From positions 1 to 64,000 of the forward strand of contig WBZZ01004010.1 in assembly GCA_019918135.1 (NCBI GenBank): a stretch of 64,000 nucleotides of DNA, given 5' to 3'. A program made the translations under genes and the position numbers. A model generated the notes under the pieces. That model was not told the origin of the DNA. It did no database searches and saw only the letters and a program-made list of their open reading frames with translations. The stretch comes from Paulinella micropora. Its lineage: Eukaryota; Cercozoa; Imbricatea; Euglyphida; Paulinellidae. Position 1 is the stretch's first letter. Each line of letters opens with the position of its first letter. Positions 32,845 to 43,503 of the stretch are shown here, piece after piece.

Positions 32845-34386
32845 AAACTCAATGATGTGCATAACACAGGCGAACACTGCTTTATTGACAATGATTTCTA
32901 GGTGGCCGCATTATCTTCTTTGGTCGTACATTATTGCGTGGAGCTTTGGTGTCCAGCACAGTGTCGTCAAACATACCCTACAGAAAAGGCTGGGCAGAAT
33001 TCGAAGATGGGAGCAACTCGGCTCCCTGCCAAGATCGCGATATTTCTTGGATAAACTAGTGACTCTCTCTCTCTCTCTCTCTCTCCGCCTCTACTTGTTG
33101 TGGCTGTCACCTGTGGCGCATGATTAACAATGTCTCTGTTTTGTACACTAGATTGTGAAGCATGGAATTGCATGGTTTGTACCCGCCGAGTCGGTCACAG
33201 ACGCGTTTGACATCCCTGTTGACGTAATCAATTTCGTGAGGAGCGGTAAACGAAAACCGTCCACTTCGGGCATCCGCGACGCTTCTGGTCAACAAGAGCG
33301 TCCAACCAAACGTCGTCAACGGGAACAAGACAGTCGCACGTCGACGTCAGCTGCACGCTTGAAACGTGCACGAGGCAAAAAGAACAAGAAAGACAAGAAA
33401 AATCGGAAGGGGAAGCGCAGCAAACGACCCAAACTCGTCGTGTCAGAGGAACAATTAGAACTCAAGGAACAGGTCAAATCCCCACAGGAAGAGTTCGAAC
33501 CCGAAAAATCGGAAGGGGAAGCGCAGCAAACGACCCAAACTCGTCGTGTCAGAGGAACAATTAGAACTCAAGGAACAGGTCAAATCCCCACAGGAAGAGT
33601 TCAAACCCCCAGCCCCACTTCCCCCAAAAACAAAATTCTGTCCCTCGCTTTTCTTTCTTCAAAAAAAAAGGGGGGGGGGGGTGAATAATTGTACATAGTA
33701 TTACGCAGTCTCTATAAACCACCCCCCCCGCGCCCCGCCCTGCTGCTTGTTGTGTATATAGGACGAAGACGAGATTCTGGCCGAGCAAGGGAATGTTCAA
33801 GATATCACTGGATTTGACGTGGAAGCGGTGGGAAGTGAAGTGCCAGCCTCAAGCACCAAAAGAGGTCGTGTGAAAAGACAATATCGGGGATGATAATAAT
33901 AAAGTAATAACGATGATAGTAATAATAGTAGACAACGCCCTCAACACCAACTTGGACACATCCTATACTATTATCCATATTGTTGCAGAGTCTAGCGGTT
34001 TGCGATTTTATCAAGGGGGGCGCGATTGGGCGCCCGAGATGTTGGCAGAGGAAGACTTAGCATGGAAACGATGTATCAGTAGGAATAGCAAACAACAGAT
34101 CACTAAGACACCAGAAGAATCCCCTGCTCAAAAACTAGCAAGAGAGAGATGCGAGCGAGCTGGGATTACAAAGATGCAGCTTGCACAAGACTTAGATTTT
34201 CCTTCACTACCAGAGCTTTATCATGGTGAGAGAGTTTACAGGCAGACCATAGCAAAGCTGCAACAGTATCCTAGACTCAGGAAGACAATAACATCAAAGG
34301 AAGAGCTGCAACAGGATTTTTTCTCAGCTCCAGCAGCAGCGCCCCACTCTTGTGATGGGTGGGCCGAGTATGATAGGTTTCCTTAA
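32845..34386 (+). CDS. Multi-exon gene of unknown function, Lys/Arg-rich centre
   Basis: Probable exons: one ending near 33055 (SSNIPYRKGWAEFEDGSNSA frame); one after an acceptor ...CACTAG at about 33153 (ESVTDAFDIPVDVINFVRSG, then a very basic tract ARGKKNKKDKKNRKGKRSKR); one at about 33762-33893 after GTGTATATAG (ILAEQGNVQDITGFDVEAVG); and one from about 33989 after ATTGTTGCAG (LRFYQGGRDWAPEMLAEEDL, ending DGWAEYDRFP with TAA at 34386). Acceptors look canonical; donors were not all resolved. A 106-bp duplication lies in the basic exon. Likely a nuclear or nucleic-acid-binding protein. Confidence 0.5.
33062..33085. repeat. (TC)n microsatellite
   Basis: About twelve CT/TC dinucleotides, probably inside an intron of the surrounding plus-strand gene. 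Confidence 0.9.
33397..33608. repeat. 106-bp tandem duplication inside a coding exon
   Basis: The segment from 33401 (AATCGGAAGGGGAAGCGCAG...) recurs from 33507 almost without change. 106 is not a multiple of three, so the second copy is read in another frame (EGEAQQTTQTRRVRGTIRTQ), which is unlikely to be original coding sequence. Confidence 0.9.
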
Positions 34387-34442
34387 AATATACAGGCAAG
34401 GTCAATGGGGGAGGGAACAGACGTTACAGTAAGTGGGGAGAT

Positions 34443-34926
34443 ATGTCGTTCAGATTGAAGAAACGCTTGTATAATGCGTTGTCAGAACGTTTATTCGTTG
34501 CATATGTTCGGGAGAATGGAAGTGTACTCAAGAAGGATGCGTATAAAGAATAGTAGTTCTGATTGTGGTTTGCTCGCAGATATGGAAAACACCCAACCAG
34601 GAGCCCCTTCCCTTGTTTTTTCCCCTTCAAAATCAGTAAGAGAAGCAAAAGCACTGACACAGTCGTTGGGGAAACCTTCTGTTGCTAAATATGTTTCTTC
34701 TACTTCTACTACTACTACTGTACATGTTACTACTACTACTACTACTACTACTACTAGTACTACCATTACTACTACTGCTGCTGCTGCTGCTGCTACTACT
34801 ACTAGTACTCCTAGTACTACTCCAACTGCTACAACTACTGGTACTACTGCTCCTCCTGCTACAACAAAATATTCGGCCAAGAGTGATATCACGTTTTGGC
34901 GAAATTTTTTGGTGACTTTTTACTAA
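34443..34926 (+). CDS. Short ORFs ending in a Thr/Ala-rich trinucleotide repeat
   Basis: An ATG at 34443 opens a 36-codon basic helical ORF (RLKKRLYNALSERLFVAYVR). After an acceptor-like ...GCTCGCAG a frame from 34582 (PSLVFSPSKSVREAKALTQS) enters a (ACT)n/(GCT)n-coded Thr/Ala tract from about 34700 to 34862 and ends at 34926. It could be a two-exon small gene, or a chance frame over a microsatellite. Confidence 0.3.
34700..34862. repeat. (ACT)n/(GCT)n trinucleotide repeat
   Basis: Imperfect run of ACT with interspersed GCT, AGT and CCT triplets. It accounts for the Thr/Ala tract above and for the poly-Val frame on the opposite strand. Confidence 0.9.
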
Positions 34927-35071
34927 GGTTCAAAATACAAGTCAAACCCAAGTACTTAAAATGATGGGGAATGTATTAAAAACGATTAATAATCAATAAA
35001 AAACATGTTTAGTATTACTTTTAAGGCTTACACCATGCTCCTGGAATTGGGAAAAATATTTAAAAAAACTT

Positions 35072-35432
35072 CGATTTTTACTGATTTTTCTAAGTCTTTC
35101 TGACCACTTTTCAGAGACGGAAATACAGCTCCGGCAAGGGATTATGCTGCAACTAGCTCGCGTTTAATGATTTAAAGATCTTTCAATATGTTTTTGAGAA
35201 ATATTAATACTTTGGACTTGGATTTTGAATTTTTAACGGTAAGAAGCAGGCCCGATTTTTACTGATTTTTCTAAGTCTTTCTGACCACTTTTCAGAGACG
35301 GAAATACAGTTCCGGCAAGGGATTATGCTGCAACTAGCTCGCGTTTAATGATTTAAAGATCTTTCAATATGTTTTTGAGAAATATTAATACTTTGGACTT
35401 GGATTTTGAATTTTAACGGTAAGAAGCAGGCC
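35072..35432. repeat. 181-bp tandem duplication
   Basis: Two almost identical 181-bp units (35072-35252, 35253-35432) beginning CGATTTTTACTGATTTTTC and ending GTAAGAAGCAGGCC. Non-coding, AT-rich. The duplication must be recent or under conversion. Confidence 0.9.
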
Positions 35433-35590
35433 AAGAATAAATTTCTAAGTCTTTTTTACTGTTACTACATCCCTGCATTTTGCCTCAACAACGTATTTAA
35501 GTGCAACTAGTGGAAACTGAGTTAGTTTAATTGAATAAAACAGTCATTCAATACTAATTGACTTCTACAATGGCTCTTAGCATTCTGGTA

Positions 35591-37430
35591 CTAATAAAAG
35601 TATGCCACCGGCATGCTGTAACCAGCCATTTGCGCATAAGCTGCTCGACGCTGCTGAGCATGCAGGCGCTGCATCTTCTGTGCCTCCACCATCTGATTCA
35701 TTTGGAATCGTACGAGATTAGTTTGATTGCCAGTACCAAAGCTTTGTAAAAAAGGGACTTGCCTATTGGTTTGCATTCCGGACTGTGACATATTGTTTCC
35801 AATCTGGTTAACGCCGCCGTTCAATACGTTTGATGGGTTGGTTGTCGCTGCGTTCGTCATCTGTAACTGTAGCTGCACTACAGCTTGATTTGTGTTATTG
35901 AGTGACTGCATTAAACCTTCTACATTGGCCTGCTTCTCGTTGTTGTTGTTGGGGGTGTTGTTGTTGGGAGTGTTGTTGTTGGGGCGTTGTCCTTGCCCGA
36001 GGGTGCTGTTTCCTTATCCACTAGTCTCTTTAAAAGCTCAAGGACTGCAGGATCAGCTGCTGTAACGTAGGAGTAGTTGGGGGCCTCTCATCCCCCGAAG
36101 TGGACTTGCCAGGTGTCTTCTGCTTATTGCCGACACCTGTCTTGCCACTCTGCTTGTTCTTCTTGGTTGGCTTCTGAGGCTTGTCGACTTCAACAGGGAG
36201 ATCTGGTTCACTCTTTACGTTCTTCTTTCCGGGTTTCTACGCAACAACAATATGAGAAGCAGTAAGCATTAAGTTAAAACCTTTGATGCAGGCGCAGCGA
36301 ACTCATTGACAAACAGTTCGGGTCTCTTCGACTTCCGCTTGATATGTTCCGTTTGAAAAGTAATCAGGACATTTCAAGTCTTTCGGCTGTTTTAGCTTCT
36401 CCGTGTCACCCTTCTCCTGCTCGTCATCCGGAAGAAGCGACTCCAGAAGCGTGTCCGTGTTAACGTCATCCAGAGGTGTGGGCTTGTCAACATCGAGCTT
36501 GCCGTCCTTCGTTACAGTGGCTGTCTCAGGCTCCTTCTGATTCTCTATCAAAACCAACTCAAACATTTCTGGTGGTGAGTCTTTTGGTCCTAGTTTAGAC
36601 GAATTGTACACTTTCATTTTGGTGCACCATTTTTTCCACACGTCAGGCCGGCACTTACTGGCGGCACGGCTAGCATCCACATCCACTAAAGACCAACTCA
36701 TGCGCAAGACCTATTGAAAAGGTTTGCAGTCTTTTCCAATAACAGTTCTTCCGACCACGATCCCGTACGGTTTTTCACCCCTTTTTCCATGCCCCTTCGC
36801 CACTTTTGAGAAAGCACTACAGAATATTAATGAGAACAACATAAATTTAAATAAAGTGACAAGTAAAAAGATTTATATTATTATTTAATTATTAGAGATT
36901 GAGTCACTAACCCCAAACAAACAACCGTCTCAGGGAACTTTCCGATCAGCACTAAATTGTCTTTGATTTCCGCCGTGAACCCCATGGCTTCATTTGTCAT
37001 CGCGGGTACTGTGATAAGTCTTCTCCATAAGCCGGTTGCAGTTGTGTACGAGAGTAGAGACCCTTGGATGGACTCAGGAGCTTTGCCTCCTTGTGTTGCT
37101 GGTGGCAAAGTGTAGTGTCTCGTAGCTTTGAACCACCCATTCGCTTCACTCTGAATTTGATCTTCAGTCGTGTCCGGTTCGTTCACCGTTGGTTTGTGGT
37201 CTTCACCGTCGAAGGTTGGAGGGGGGGGGGGGGGGGGGCATTATCCCCCAATCCAGTGCCCTGAGACGGATTTGCCTTCTTGTCGGGTTGCTCTGAACTG
37301 TGTGGGGCATCATCGGAAGGATTTTCCTATTTGGAGCAGGTCTGATTGGAACAAACATCATCTCACCGTAAACTAATACAGTCTTGTGGCCTTCTGGAGG
37401 TACCGGTACCGGGGCCTGTAAGCATGGAAA
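35591..37430 (-). CDS. Multi-exon gene of unknown function with Lys-rich and Asn/Gln-rich ends
   Basis: Reading right to left: a proline-rich exon starting after GCTTACAG near 37418; an exon 37330-36881 (APHSSEQPDKKANPSQGTGL, a Pro run, ANGWFKATRHYTLPPATQGG, LVLIGKFPETVVCLGLV); an exon 36707-36300 after TTTTCAATAG (DVWKKWCTKMKVYNSSKLG, ending ELFVNEFAAPASK after a frame change); a Lys-rich exon after TTGCGTAG at about 36240 (KKNKQSGKTGVGNKQKTPGK, LELLKRLVDKETAPSGKDN); and an Asn/Gln/Met-rich C-terminus (35911-35591). Introns are about 45 nt. Composition suggests a nuclear or chromatin-associated protein. No family is recognised. Confidence 0.5.
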
Positions 37431-37469
37431 TCAAAAAATTAGCAATGAATGGTATGAAAAAAAAGAAAC

Positions 37470-37702
37470 ACTGCATACATACATACATACATATATACAC
37501 ACATACATACATACATACACATACATACATACATACAATGATACATACATACACATACATATATAAACACATACATACATATATACAATATTAGATATTA
37601 TACACATACATACATACATACATACATTCATACATATATACATAACATACCTAACATACATAACATACACACATGAATACATACATAATATACACACATG
37701 AA

Positions 37703-37738
<36 letters not shown>

Positions 37739-38193
37739 TATAATATTATATATATATGTGTGTATATATATATATATATAATATAATATATATACATCTA
37801 TATATATCATACATACACACATACACACATACACATATGCATACATACATACATACATACATGCATAAATACATAAATACATACATACACACATACACAC
37901 ATACAAACACATATATGTATGTACCAATGTACGTATGTATGTATGTATGTGTGTGTATGTATGTATGTATGTATGTACGTATGTACGTATGTACGTATGT
38001 ACGTATGTATGTATATGTACGTATGTATGTGTGTGTATGTATGTATGTATGTATGTATGCATGTATGTATGAACGTGTGTATGTATGTATGTATGTACGT
38101 ATGTACGTATGTATGTATGTATGCATGTATGTATTTATGTACGTATTTATGTATGTATGTATGTATGTATGTATGAATGTATGAATGTATGTA

Positions 38194-38226
<33 letters not shown>

Positions 38227-38580
38227 TCATGATGTATGCATGTATATATACGTATGTATGTATACTTATGTATGTATGTATGTATCTATGTATGTATGTA
38301 TGTATGTATAAAATAGATAAATAAATAAACAAAAATAAAAATTAAAATAAAAAAGGTATGTATGTACGTAATGTATGTTATGCATGTTAATGTATGTTAT
38401 GTATGTTATGTATGTTCTGTATGTATGTATGGATGTATGTATGTAATGTATGTATGTAATGTATGTATTAATGTATGTATGTATGTATGTATGTGGGTAT
38501 GTATGCATGTATGCATGTAATGATGAATGTATGAATGTATATATGCATGCATGTATGCATGTATGCATGCATGTATTATG
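37470..38580. repeat. 1.1-kb mirrored microsatellite (CATA)n then (GTAT)n
   Basis: 37470-37915 is mostly CATA units with an AT-rich centre at about 37730-37800. From about 37917 the same strand switches to GTAT units up to 38580. The halves are mutually complementary and can fold as one long imperfect hairpin. The right edge directly abuts the truncated viral polymerase gene at 38575. All long frames here are repeat artefacts. Confidence 0.95.
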
Positions 38581-38666
38581 GAAGCAGTCGGCAATGTTGC
38601 TATAATTGACATTGTCATCTAATAACATACCAATCATCTTTTTTGCTACATCTTTTTTATCTGGAC

Positions 38667-40256
38667 TCATTGCTTGAAATAGTGCTTCATCATCGACTTG
38701 ATAACCAATTTAATATTAATACCCAAAGTGGTGGCCACCGCTTTCTCACATTTTACCAAATCGGCCTCGTGATTACGCGGTATCATTAGCCAGTCAAAAC
38801 ATAACACGCATCTCTCGGGCTTGTCTAGTGTCTCGTAAATAGCCATTAAAATATCGTTTTCCATGTCGCACATCAAAGCATTGACGAGACTTGCATCATG
38901 GTTGTAGTCTTTGCCCGCTTGTTTTCTAATGTCGCGCCGTTGTTCAAATAACTCAGCATACTCTGGTAAGCTTGCTAATTTCTTATGTATATCAGTTAAT
39001 TCGGCTTTGAATTTGATAATAAACTCCTTAGCCTCAGGGTTCAATTTAGTATTGCTAACGACCTCATTGAAGTCATGACGCCCGCCATTAGTCAGACTAA
39101 GAAAACATTTTTTAATAGTTTCTTTGTTCAACCTCGATTGCTTAATGATAGTATCTCTATCACGCACATAAGCATTCAATACAGGTATCGGCAAGCCGTG
39201 CTTAGCACAGATAAAAGCCAATATGACAGGGTGTGCATTAACCATATCAATATCAACATAATGACCACGGGCTATTGTGTGCCGTATTTCGCGTGCCAAA
39301 TCTTGAAGGCTTAAACCTTTATTAGCAAAATACCGGCCAAGGCCGTTTCTTTGTCGGTATGATATTGCAATCTGCTTGCTAATGATATTGTAGGCATCCG
39401 CATAACTTCTCGCAATTCCAAACGGGTCATATTTTTCATCTTCAAAGCATTCGGCTCTTATCAGGTGCTTGAATTTATCAGGATTATTAACTATATATTT
39501 CAGCTTAGTCAGGTCGCATATTTCCGTAAGCATAATAGCATCTTTCTTAGTCTCGGGCTGTTGAATTAGTGCTTTTTGCTGTGCTTGATACAATTGCCAC
39601 TTTGTAAAATCGCAGTCATTGTAAGCAGATAGTTTCCAGTCCGTAATCTTACGCTCTTGGACTGGGGTTTTTGCCTCGGCCAACACATAAGCAGGCATAT
39701 CTAGCTTGTAAGATAAAGGATTTTCAATGACTGCCTCAATAGTCAAAAGTCTCGCACGCTCTGCTTCTTGTGCTTGATAGAGTTGCCAGTTCGTAAAATC
39801 GCACTTCTTGACTTTCTGCGACTTCCATCTCTCTTGCCTCTTTTTCAAAGCATCAGTTGTAGCCGTAGTAAGCACATAATCAGGGATTTTCAAAGAATAA
39901 GTCAAAGGTGCTTCAATAACCGCCACCGCGTCGGCTACCACATCGGCTACCACATCGGCTACCACATCGGCTACCACATCGGCTACCACATCAACCACCA
40001 CATCGGCCACCGGCTCGGCCTTTTCCGCAGGTTTCAATTGTTTAAGTTCGGCTTCAATCAAAGCACTCATGGCTTCGGCGTCTTCAATCGCTTGCTTTTT
40101 GATTTTGTCGGCGGTGCTCATTTCTTTAACACTCTTAATCCTATATTTATCGTTGCTCATATCTTTAACATATAATTCACTTAACCTTAACAGCCTTGAA
40201 GGCTCGGGCATGACAACTTTGACATTGTCTGCACATTGAATATCAGTTTTTAACAT
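38667..40256 (-). pseudogene. Truncated copy of TVpol-like polymerase (left arm)
   Basis: 529 residues match the first part of the copy at 46863, including the VAD-VV repeats, the two duplicated 55-residue units, and the polymerase motifs VDIDMVNAHPVILAF, KKCFLSLTNGG and VLCFDWLMIPR. A 14-nt deletion shifts the frame after LVIKSM, and the gene then breaks into the GTAT repeat, so the whole SF3 helicase is missing. It may still make a polymerase-only product. It diverges from the AT-hook gene across about 75 bp. Confidence 0.8.
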
Positions 40257-40330
40257 TGTGATATATTATATGAAAAATAAAAAATAAAAATTAAATATTT
40301 ATTTTAGAAATATTTTATATATATCATATA

Positions 40331-40681
40331 ATGGAAGAAAAAAAGAAAGCAGGACGCGGTCGGCCACTTGGCTCGGCCACAGCGCCAACAACAAGGCCGG
40401 AGGGTCAAACAATCAAACACGAGACATACACGGAGTATGTGTATTATGTCCCGCGGGTTAATAGAGACGGGATAACTCGCTATCATCACACAAGGAAAAT
40501 CATTTATAACATACCACAGGCAGATATTGATCAGAAAATGAAGAAGAATGATAAGGAAACCATCAAACATATTTCAAAAAAGGAAATCATACCCGCATTG
40601 GTTAATAATTACACTCTTGACGAGTTCAACAAGATAAAGCCATTATTGGAAAATAAAAGCATTTTGCAGTTCGCTAATTAG
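40331..40681 (+). CDS. Small AT-hook DNA-binding protein (left arm copy)
   Basis: 116 residues. An AT-hook-like GRGRPLG at residues 8-14 suggests minor-groove DNA binding. The rest is Lys/Tyr-rich (YTEYVYYVPRVNRDGITRYH, HISKKEIIPALVNNYTLDEF) with no named fold. Identical in sequence to the copy at 46438-46788. It starts 75 bp from the divergent polymerase gene with a TATATATCATATA stretch just before the ATG. A role in viral genome replication or transcription is inferred from location only. Confidence 0.65.
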   Translation: MEEKKKAGRGRPLGSATAPTTRPEGQTIKHETYTEYVYYVPRVNRDGITRYHHTRKIIYNIPQADIDQKMKKNDKETIKHISKKEIIPALVNNYTLDEFNKIKPLLENKSILQFAN

Positions 40682-40752
40682 TCAAAAAAATAATTTCGTC
40701 TTTTTTTGATACACCCGTTTTTTGTTTCGCCGGTTCGCCGGTTCATTAGCGG

Positions 40753-41069
40753 TTAGTAATATAAGCCGTTGCATGTCTCGCTGTAATATTCGGGGTCGTC
40801 CGTCTTTTTAATAGCCATTAATACCTCACACATGTTTTCAAAATGTGGCAATTGTGGCATTCTCATTTCAATAAACGGCATAACCATTAATTTGTCTTTA
40901 ATCCTCATACCATTGTCGCCGTGTATATTCGGCATCAGTTTAAGGTCGCATTCAACGGCCTTGAAGTTCGCCCGCGTCCATTTCTTACGGGTTCCAATGA
41001 ATTCACACACGAGTTTAACCACGGCCTCGGGCAGTTTGCTTCTCGCATTAGATAGGTGTAAGCCATCAT
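40753..41069 (-). CDS. Small viral protein, left arm copy (family with 45542 and 46050 genes)
   Basis: Mirror of 46050-46366. The 89-residue frame from 41022 (VKLVCEFIGTRKKWTRANFK ... YSETCNGLYY) is preceded, in another frame, by MMAYTYLMRE from 41069. Comparison with the paralogue at 45542 (MAYVYLMRESNLPEAVVKLI) shows that one base is missing after MRE. Both arms share this deletion, so it predates the inverted duplication. Function unknown. Confidence 0.55.
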
Positions 41070-41070
41070 T

Positions 41071-41125
41071 ATATATATGGGTTTCTCATTTCTTTAATAT
41101 GAAATTCACAGGACCTTAACGGGCA
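41071..41125 (-). promoter_or_regulatory. Repeated promoter-like module (left arm)
   Basis: Reverse-complement copy of the module at 46003-46051: a GTTAAGG-TCATGTGAATTTCAT core, ATTAAAGAAATGAGAAA, then ATATATATAA directly before the start codon. Confidence 0.6.
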
Positions 41126-41171
41126 GGACAAGAAAAAAAAATGAAATTGTTTGCGGGTTGTTTAATGTTGG

Positions 41172-41580
41172 TTAGCCACAAATTAAATTATTTCTTCTTT
41201 TTATGACGTCCATTTTTTTGCTTATGTCAATCACATTGTCCATGAGCCATGGATAACTCTTTTTATTGTAACCTTCGGCCACATCAATAATATTTCTTAC
41301 TTCTTTATAATCATCTATATTTTCAAGTTCTTTGAGTTGGTTTAAAGTGATATATAAGCCGTTGATAAGGTTCTTATTGTTCAACAACTTCAACTCATGA
41401 AATGGATTAATTGCTGGAAAATCCATCTGCTTCAAAATCGGGGCGATCAATAATAATGTTGTTAATTTTTGCTTGGATATACAAATATAACGTATCCAAA
41501 TATATAAATAATTTCGTGCTGTCTTCGTCTTCAATCATTTTAATTATTTGATTGAATTTTTGATTTATCTCAGACGACAT
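41172..41580 (-). CDS. Unidentified small protein, one frame change
   Basis: From the ATG at 41580 a helical N-terminus (MSSEINQKFNQIIKMIEDED, LFIYLDTLYLYIQAKINN) runs about 57 codons. Coding then continues in the frame ending at 41172 (INPFHELKLLNNKNLINGLY, IDVAEGYNKKSYPWLMDNVI). One indel near 41420 separates them. TCTATATAAGG and TCTATATAGG precede the ATG. No family is recognised. First single-copy gene inside the inverted repeat. Confidence 0.5.
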
Positions 41581-41638
41581 AGACCGCCCCTATATAGACG
41601 GCCTTATATAGAATGTCATATATATTTTTATAAATTTT

Positions 41639-42085
41639 TTATTTGTTTTTTAAATTTGCTTCATTTGTCATTATTTCTGTAACTTCTTCTTTGTTGTTGC
41701 TTCTGTAATTTTGAAGGTTCATAATTTGACATGGTAAATAAGCTACAAATTCACATATTTGGTCTGTATTTATAATATGTTTTTCATGTTGTTTGTCCTG
41801 CCGTTTTTTTAATTTATCACATTGTGTTTTGAGTTCGTTAAATTCGTTGCTCTTTAATAATAATTCATCCAAATCAAACTCTGTTGTATCGTGCCTTATA
41901 AGCGGTTTTGGTTCAAAGCCGTCGCCCGCTTGTTGTGTCTGTTGTTTTAGTTTTCTTTTTTGATAAGCTCGCCTGTTTGCTTCCTTGCGGTTCGGGTAAT
42001 TGTTCATGTAATCCCGACATCTGAGACATGCTTTATAATGTAAATGTGGCTTTCTGATTTTGCATCTGCTACAAAATCCGCTCAT
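41639..42085 (-). CDS. Zinc-ribbon / coiled-coil small protein
   Basis: 148 residues. The N-terminus has two CxxC pairs (CSRCKIRKPHLHYKACLRC, residues 5-23) that should bind one zinc ion. A basic segment follows (KEANRRAYQKRKLKQQTQQ), then a helical stretch (LKTQCDKLKKRQDKQHEKH). It shares the NYxxRKxxRR-like basic style with the next gene. TTATATATA lies just before the ATG. Probably a nucleic-acid-binding viral accessory or transcription factor; the exact role is unknown. Confidence 0.6.
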   Translation of the reverse strand: MSGFCSRCKIRKPHLHYKACLRCRDYMNNYPNRKEANRRAYQKRKLKQQTQQAGDGFEPKPLIRHDTTEFDLDELLLKSNEFNELKTQCDKLKKRQDKQHEKHIINTDQICEFVAYLPCQIMNLQNYRSNNKEEVTEIMTNEANLKNK

Positions 42086-42233
42086 TATATATAATTATCT
42101 TTCATAAACTTTTTTATTATCTTTTAATATATGATTGAGTTGTTGATTCTGTGCGCCGTTATTGCCCTTGTCATAAACCTTATGGGATAAAAAAAAAATA
42201 ATCGCCTTCATTGATTGAATAACTACCATATAT

Positions 42234-42600
42234 TTATTCCGTTGCTTCATGCTTTAATTTCCGCGTGTAAGATTTCATATACTCACGGCTATAATTGCGG
42301 TTGTATTCCTTTTGTTTTTCATAGTGGTTTGTTTTGTCCCGCCATGATTTTGCATATGAGCGATACGACACACATTTTTGTCTCTTTGTTATCTTTTTTA
42401 AAGTCATCTTTTGGTATCATCTTCCGGCATTGAATACATGTTTTCATTCCTTCTGGTGCTTGTTCTGATAGCCTTCTATCAACAAAATTACGTTTTGATT
42501 TTCTACAATCAGCACACAATTTGACCCGCCTGCCATTACGTCCAATAAAGTGGTCGGCTGGTTTGCTGTGCTTAGCATACGCACACTTTATCAATTCCAT
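42234..42600 (-). CDS. Double zinc-finger small protein, one frame change
   Basis: Two repeats of a C-x2-C/F/K-x-C-x2-C type unit: residues about 6-33 (CAYAKHSKPADHF, KLCADCRKSK) and 55-80 (KTCIQCRKMIPKDDF, KMCVS). After a TGTGTG stretch near 42372 the frame must change by one base to continue as SYAKSWRDKTNHYEKQKEYN up to TAA at 42234-42236. Without the change it ends at 42319. Such knuckles occur next to HNH nucleases and in viral zinc proteins; no HNH motif is seen here. A promoter-like module lies directly upstream. Confidence 0.55.
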
Positions 42601-42670
42601 TGCTTTATATATAAAGTTTCATATCCTTAACATATTTAAAGATATGTGATATTATATTTTATATAGTATA
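42601..42670. promoter_or_regulatory. Bidirectional promoter-like module
   Basis: On the minus strand: ATATGTTAAGGATATGAAAC then TATATATAAAGC before the ATG at 42600. On the plus strand: TTTAAAGATATGTGATATTA then TATATAGTATA before the ATG at 42671. Both match the repeated module found before the genes at 44351, 44897, 45542 and 46050. Confidence 0.55.
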
Positions 42671-43391
42671 ATGTGCGATTGTGGAAGCAAAACTGGCTGT
42701 ATTTACAATGACCCCGCTTTGTATGATAAAATATATTTGCGGATGTATAATAAGTATGTAATCAATGAAGACGACAACAACCTGTATCATGATGACGTCA
42801 ATGGCTGTGAGGTAGTAGCAAGACGACTGCCCGCAATAGAAACGATACGACAAGGGACAAAATGCGGGTTATTATTTAGAATGATGTTGTTAGAGATATC
42901 ATTAAAAATGACTAATAAAAACAACATTGAAAACAAAAAAGTTGTTTATAAGAGATAAGCTAGTTGAACGAATTATTAACAAAACAAAGAACTCACACCG
43001 ACTAATTGCCGACGCTAAGAGAGAGAATGATATATTAAGCGACGCTTTGATGAAAGCAAGAGACAAAGAAGCACATTATAAATAAACAAACAAACAACTC
43101 AAACGGGACAACAAACGGCTAATTTACATATTAGCACAGGCCGATATTGAAGGCGATGATATTGAACCCGTCAAGGCTATTGAACCCGTCAAGGCTGTTG
43201 AACCCGTCAAGGCTATTGAAAGCAATACGGGCGAGACTACCGATGAGAGCGCAAGCGACACGACAGAGATATTGCATGATAATGTTTTATTGAAGTATGA
43301 AAGAATTAAAGGCTTTATGAACCGCCAAGGGCTATCATTAAATGTTTTATTAAAAGACAGATTTGACAAATATGAACTGATTGACAATTAA
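42671..43391 (+). CDS. Unidentified protein with EPVKA repeats, frame change and in-frame TAA
   Basis: Starts at 42671 with a Cys-containing N-terminus (MCDCGSKTGCIYNDPALYDK). It changes frame near 42945 into a helical, Lys-rich stretch (KLVERIINKTKNSHRLIADA, DILSDALMKARDKEAHYK) that meets a TAA at 43083-43085 and then continues in frame (NKQLKRDNKRLIYILAQADI, three EPVKA(I/V) repeats, LKDRFDKYELIDN) to TAA at 43389-43391. The frame reopens after that stop (KLKYERIQIAHPEICEPIAD, to 43492). Function unknown; coiled-coil appearance. Confidence 0.45.
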
Positions 43392-43503
43392 TATGTGAAA
43401 TTGAAATATGAACGCATACAAATTGCACACCCTGAAATATGTGAGCCCATAGCGGATATTGACGAATTTGCCGATGTTTTAATGAATACATAATTTATAA
43501 CTT

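Larger units (their letters stand above)
38575..41171 (-). repeat. Left arm of a 2.6-kb inverted repeat
   Basis: Nearly identical to the reverse complement of 45952-48560. Differences seen include I/T and A/V changes in the polymerase frame, and a 14-nt and a 3-nt deletion near 38600-38700 in this arm. Carries a polymerase fragment, the AT-hook gene and a small gene. The inner edge lies near 41171 (TGTTTAATGTTG); the outer edge is cut by the microsatellite. Confidence 0.9.

Noticed and set aside
34491..34892. Poly-Val hydrophobic frame resembling a membrane protein
   Set aside because: Antisense of the (ACT)n/(GCT)n repeat.
37346..38670. Several long frames rich in Tyr/Ile/His/Thr or Cys/Val/Met on both strands
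   Set aside because: They are translations of the CATA/GTAT microsatellite.
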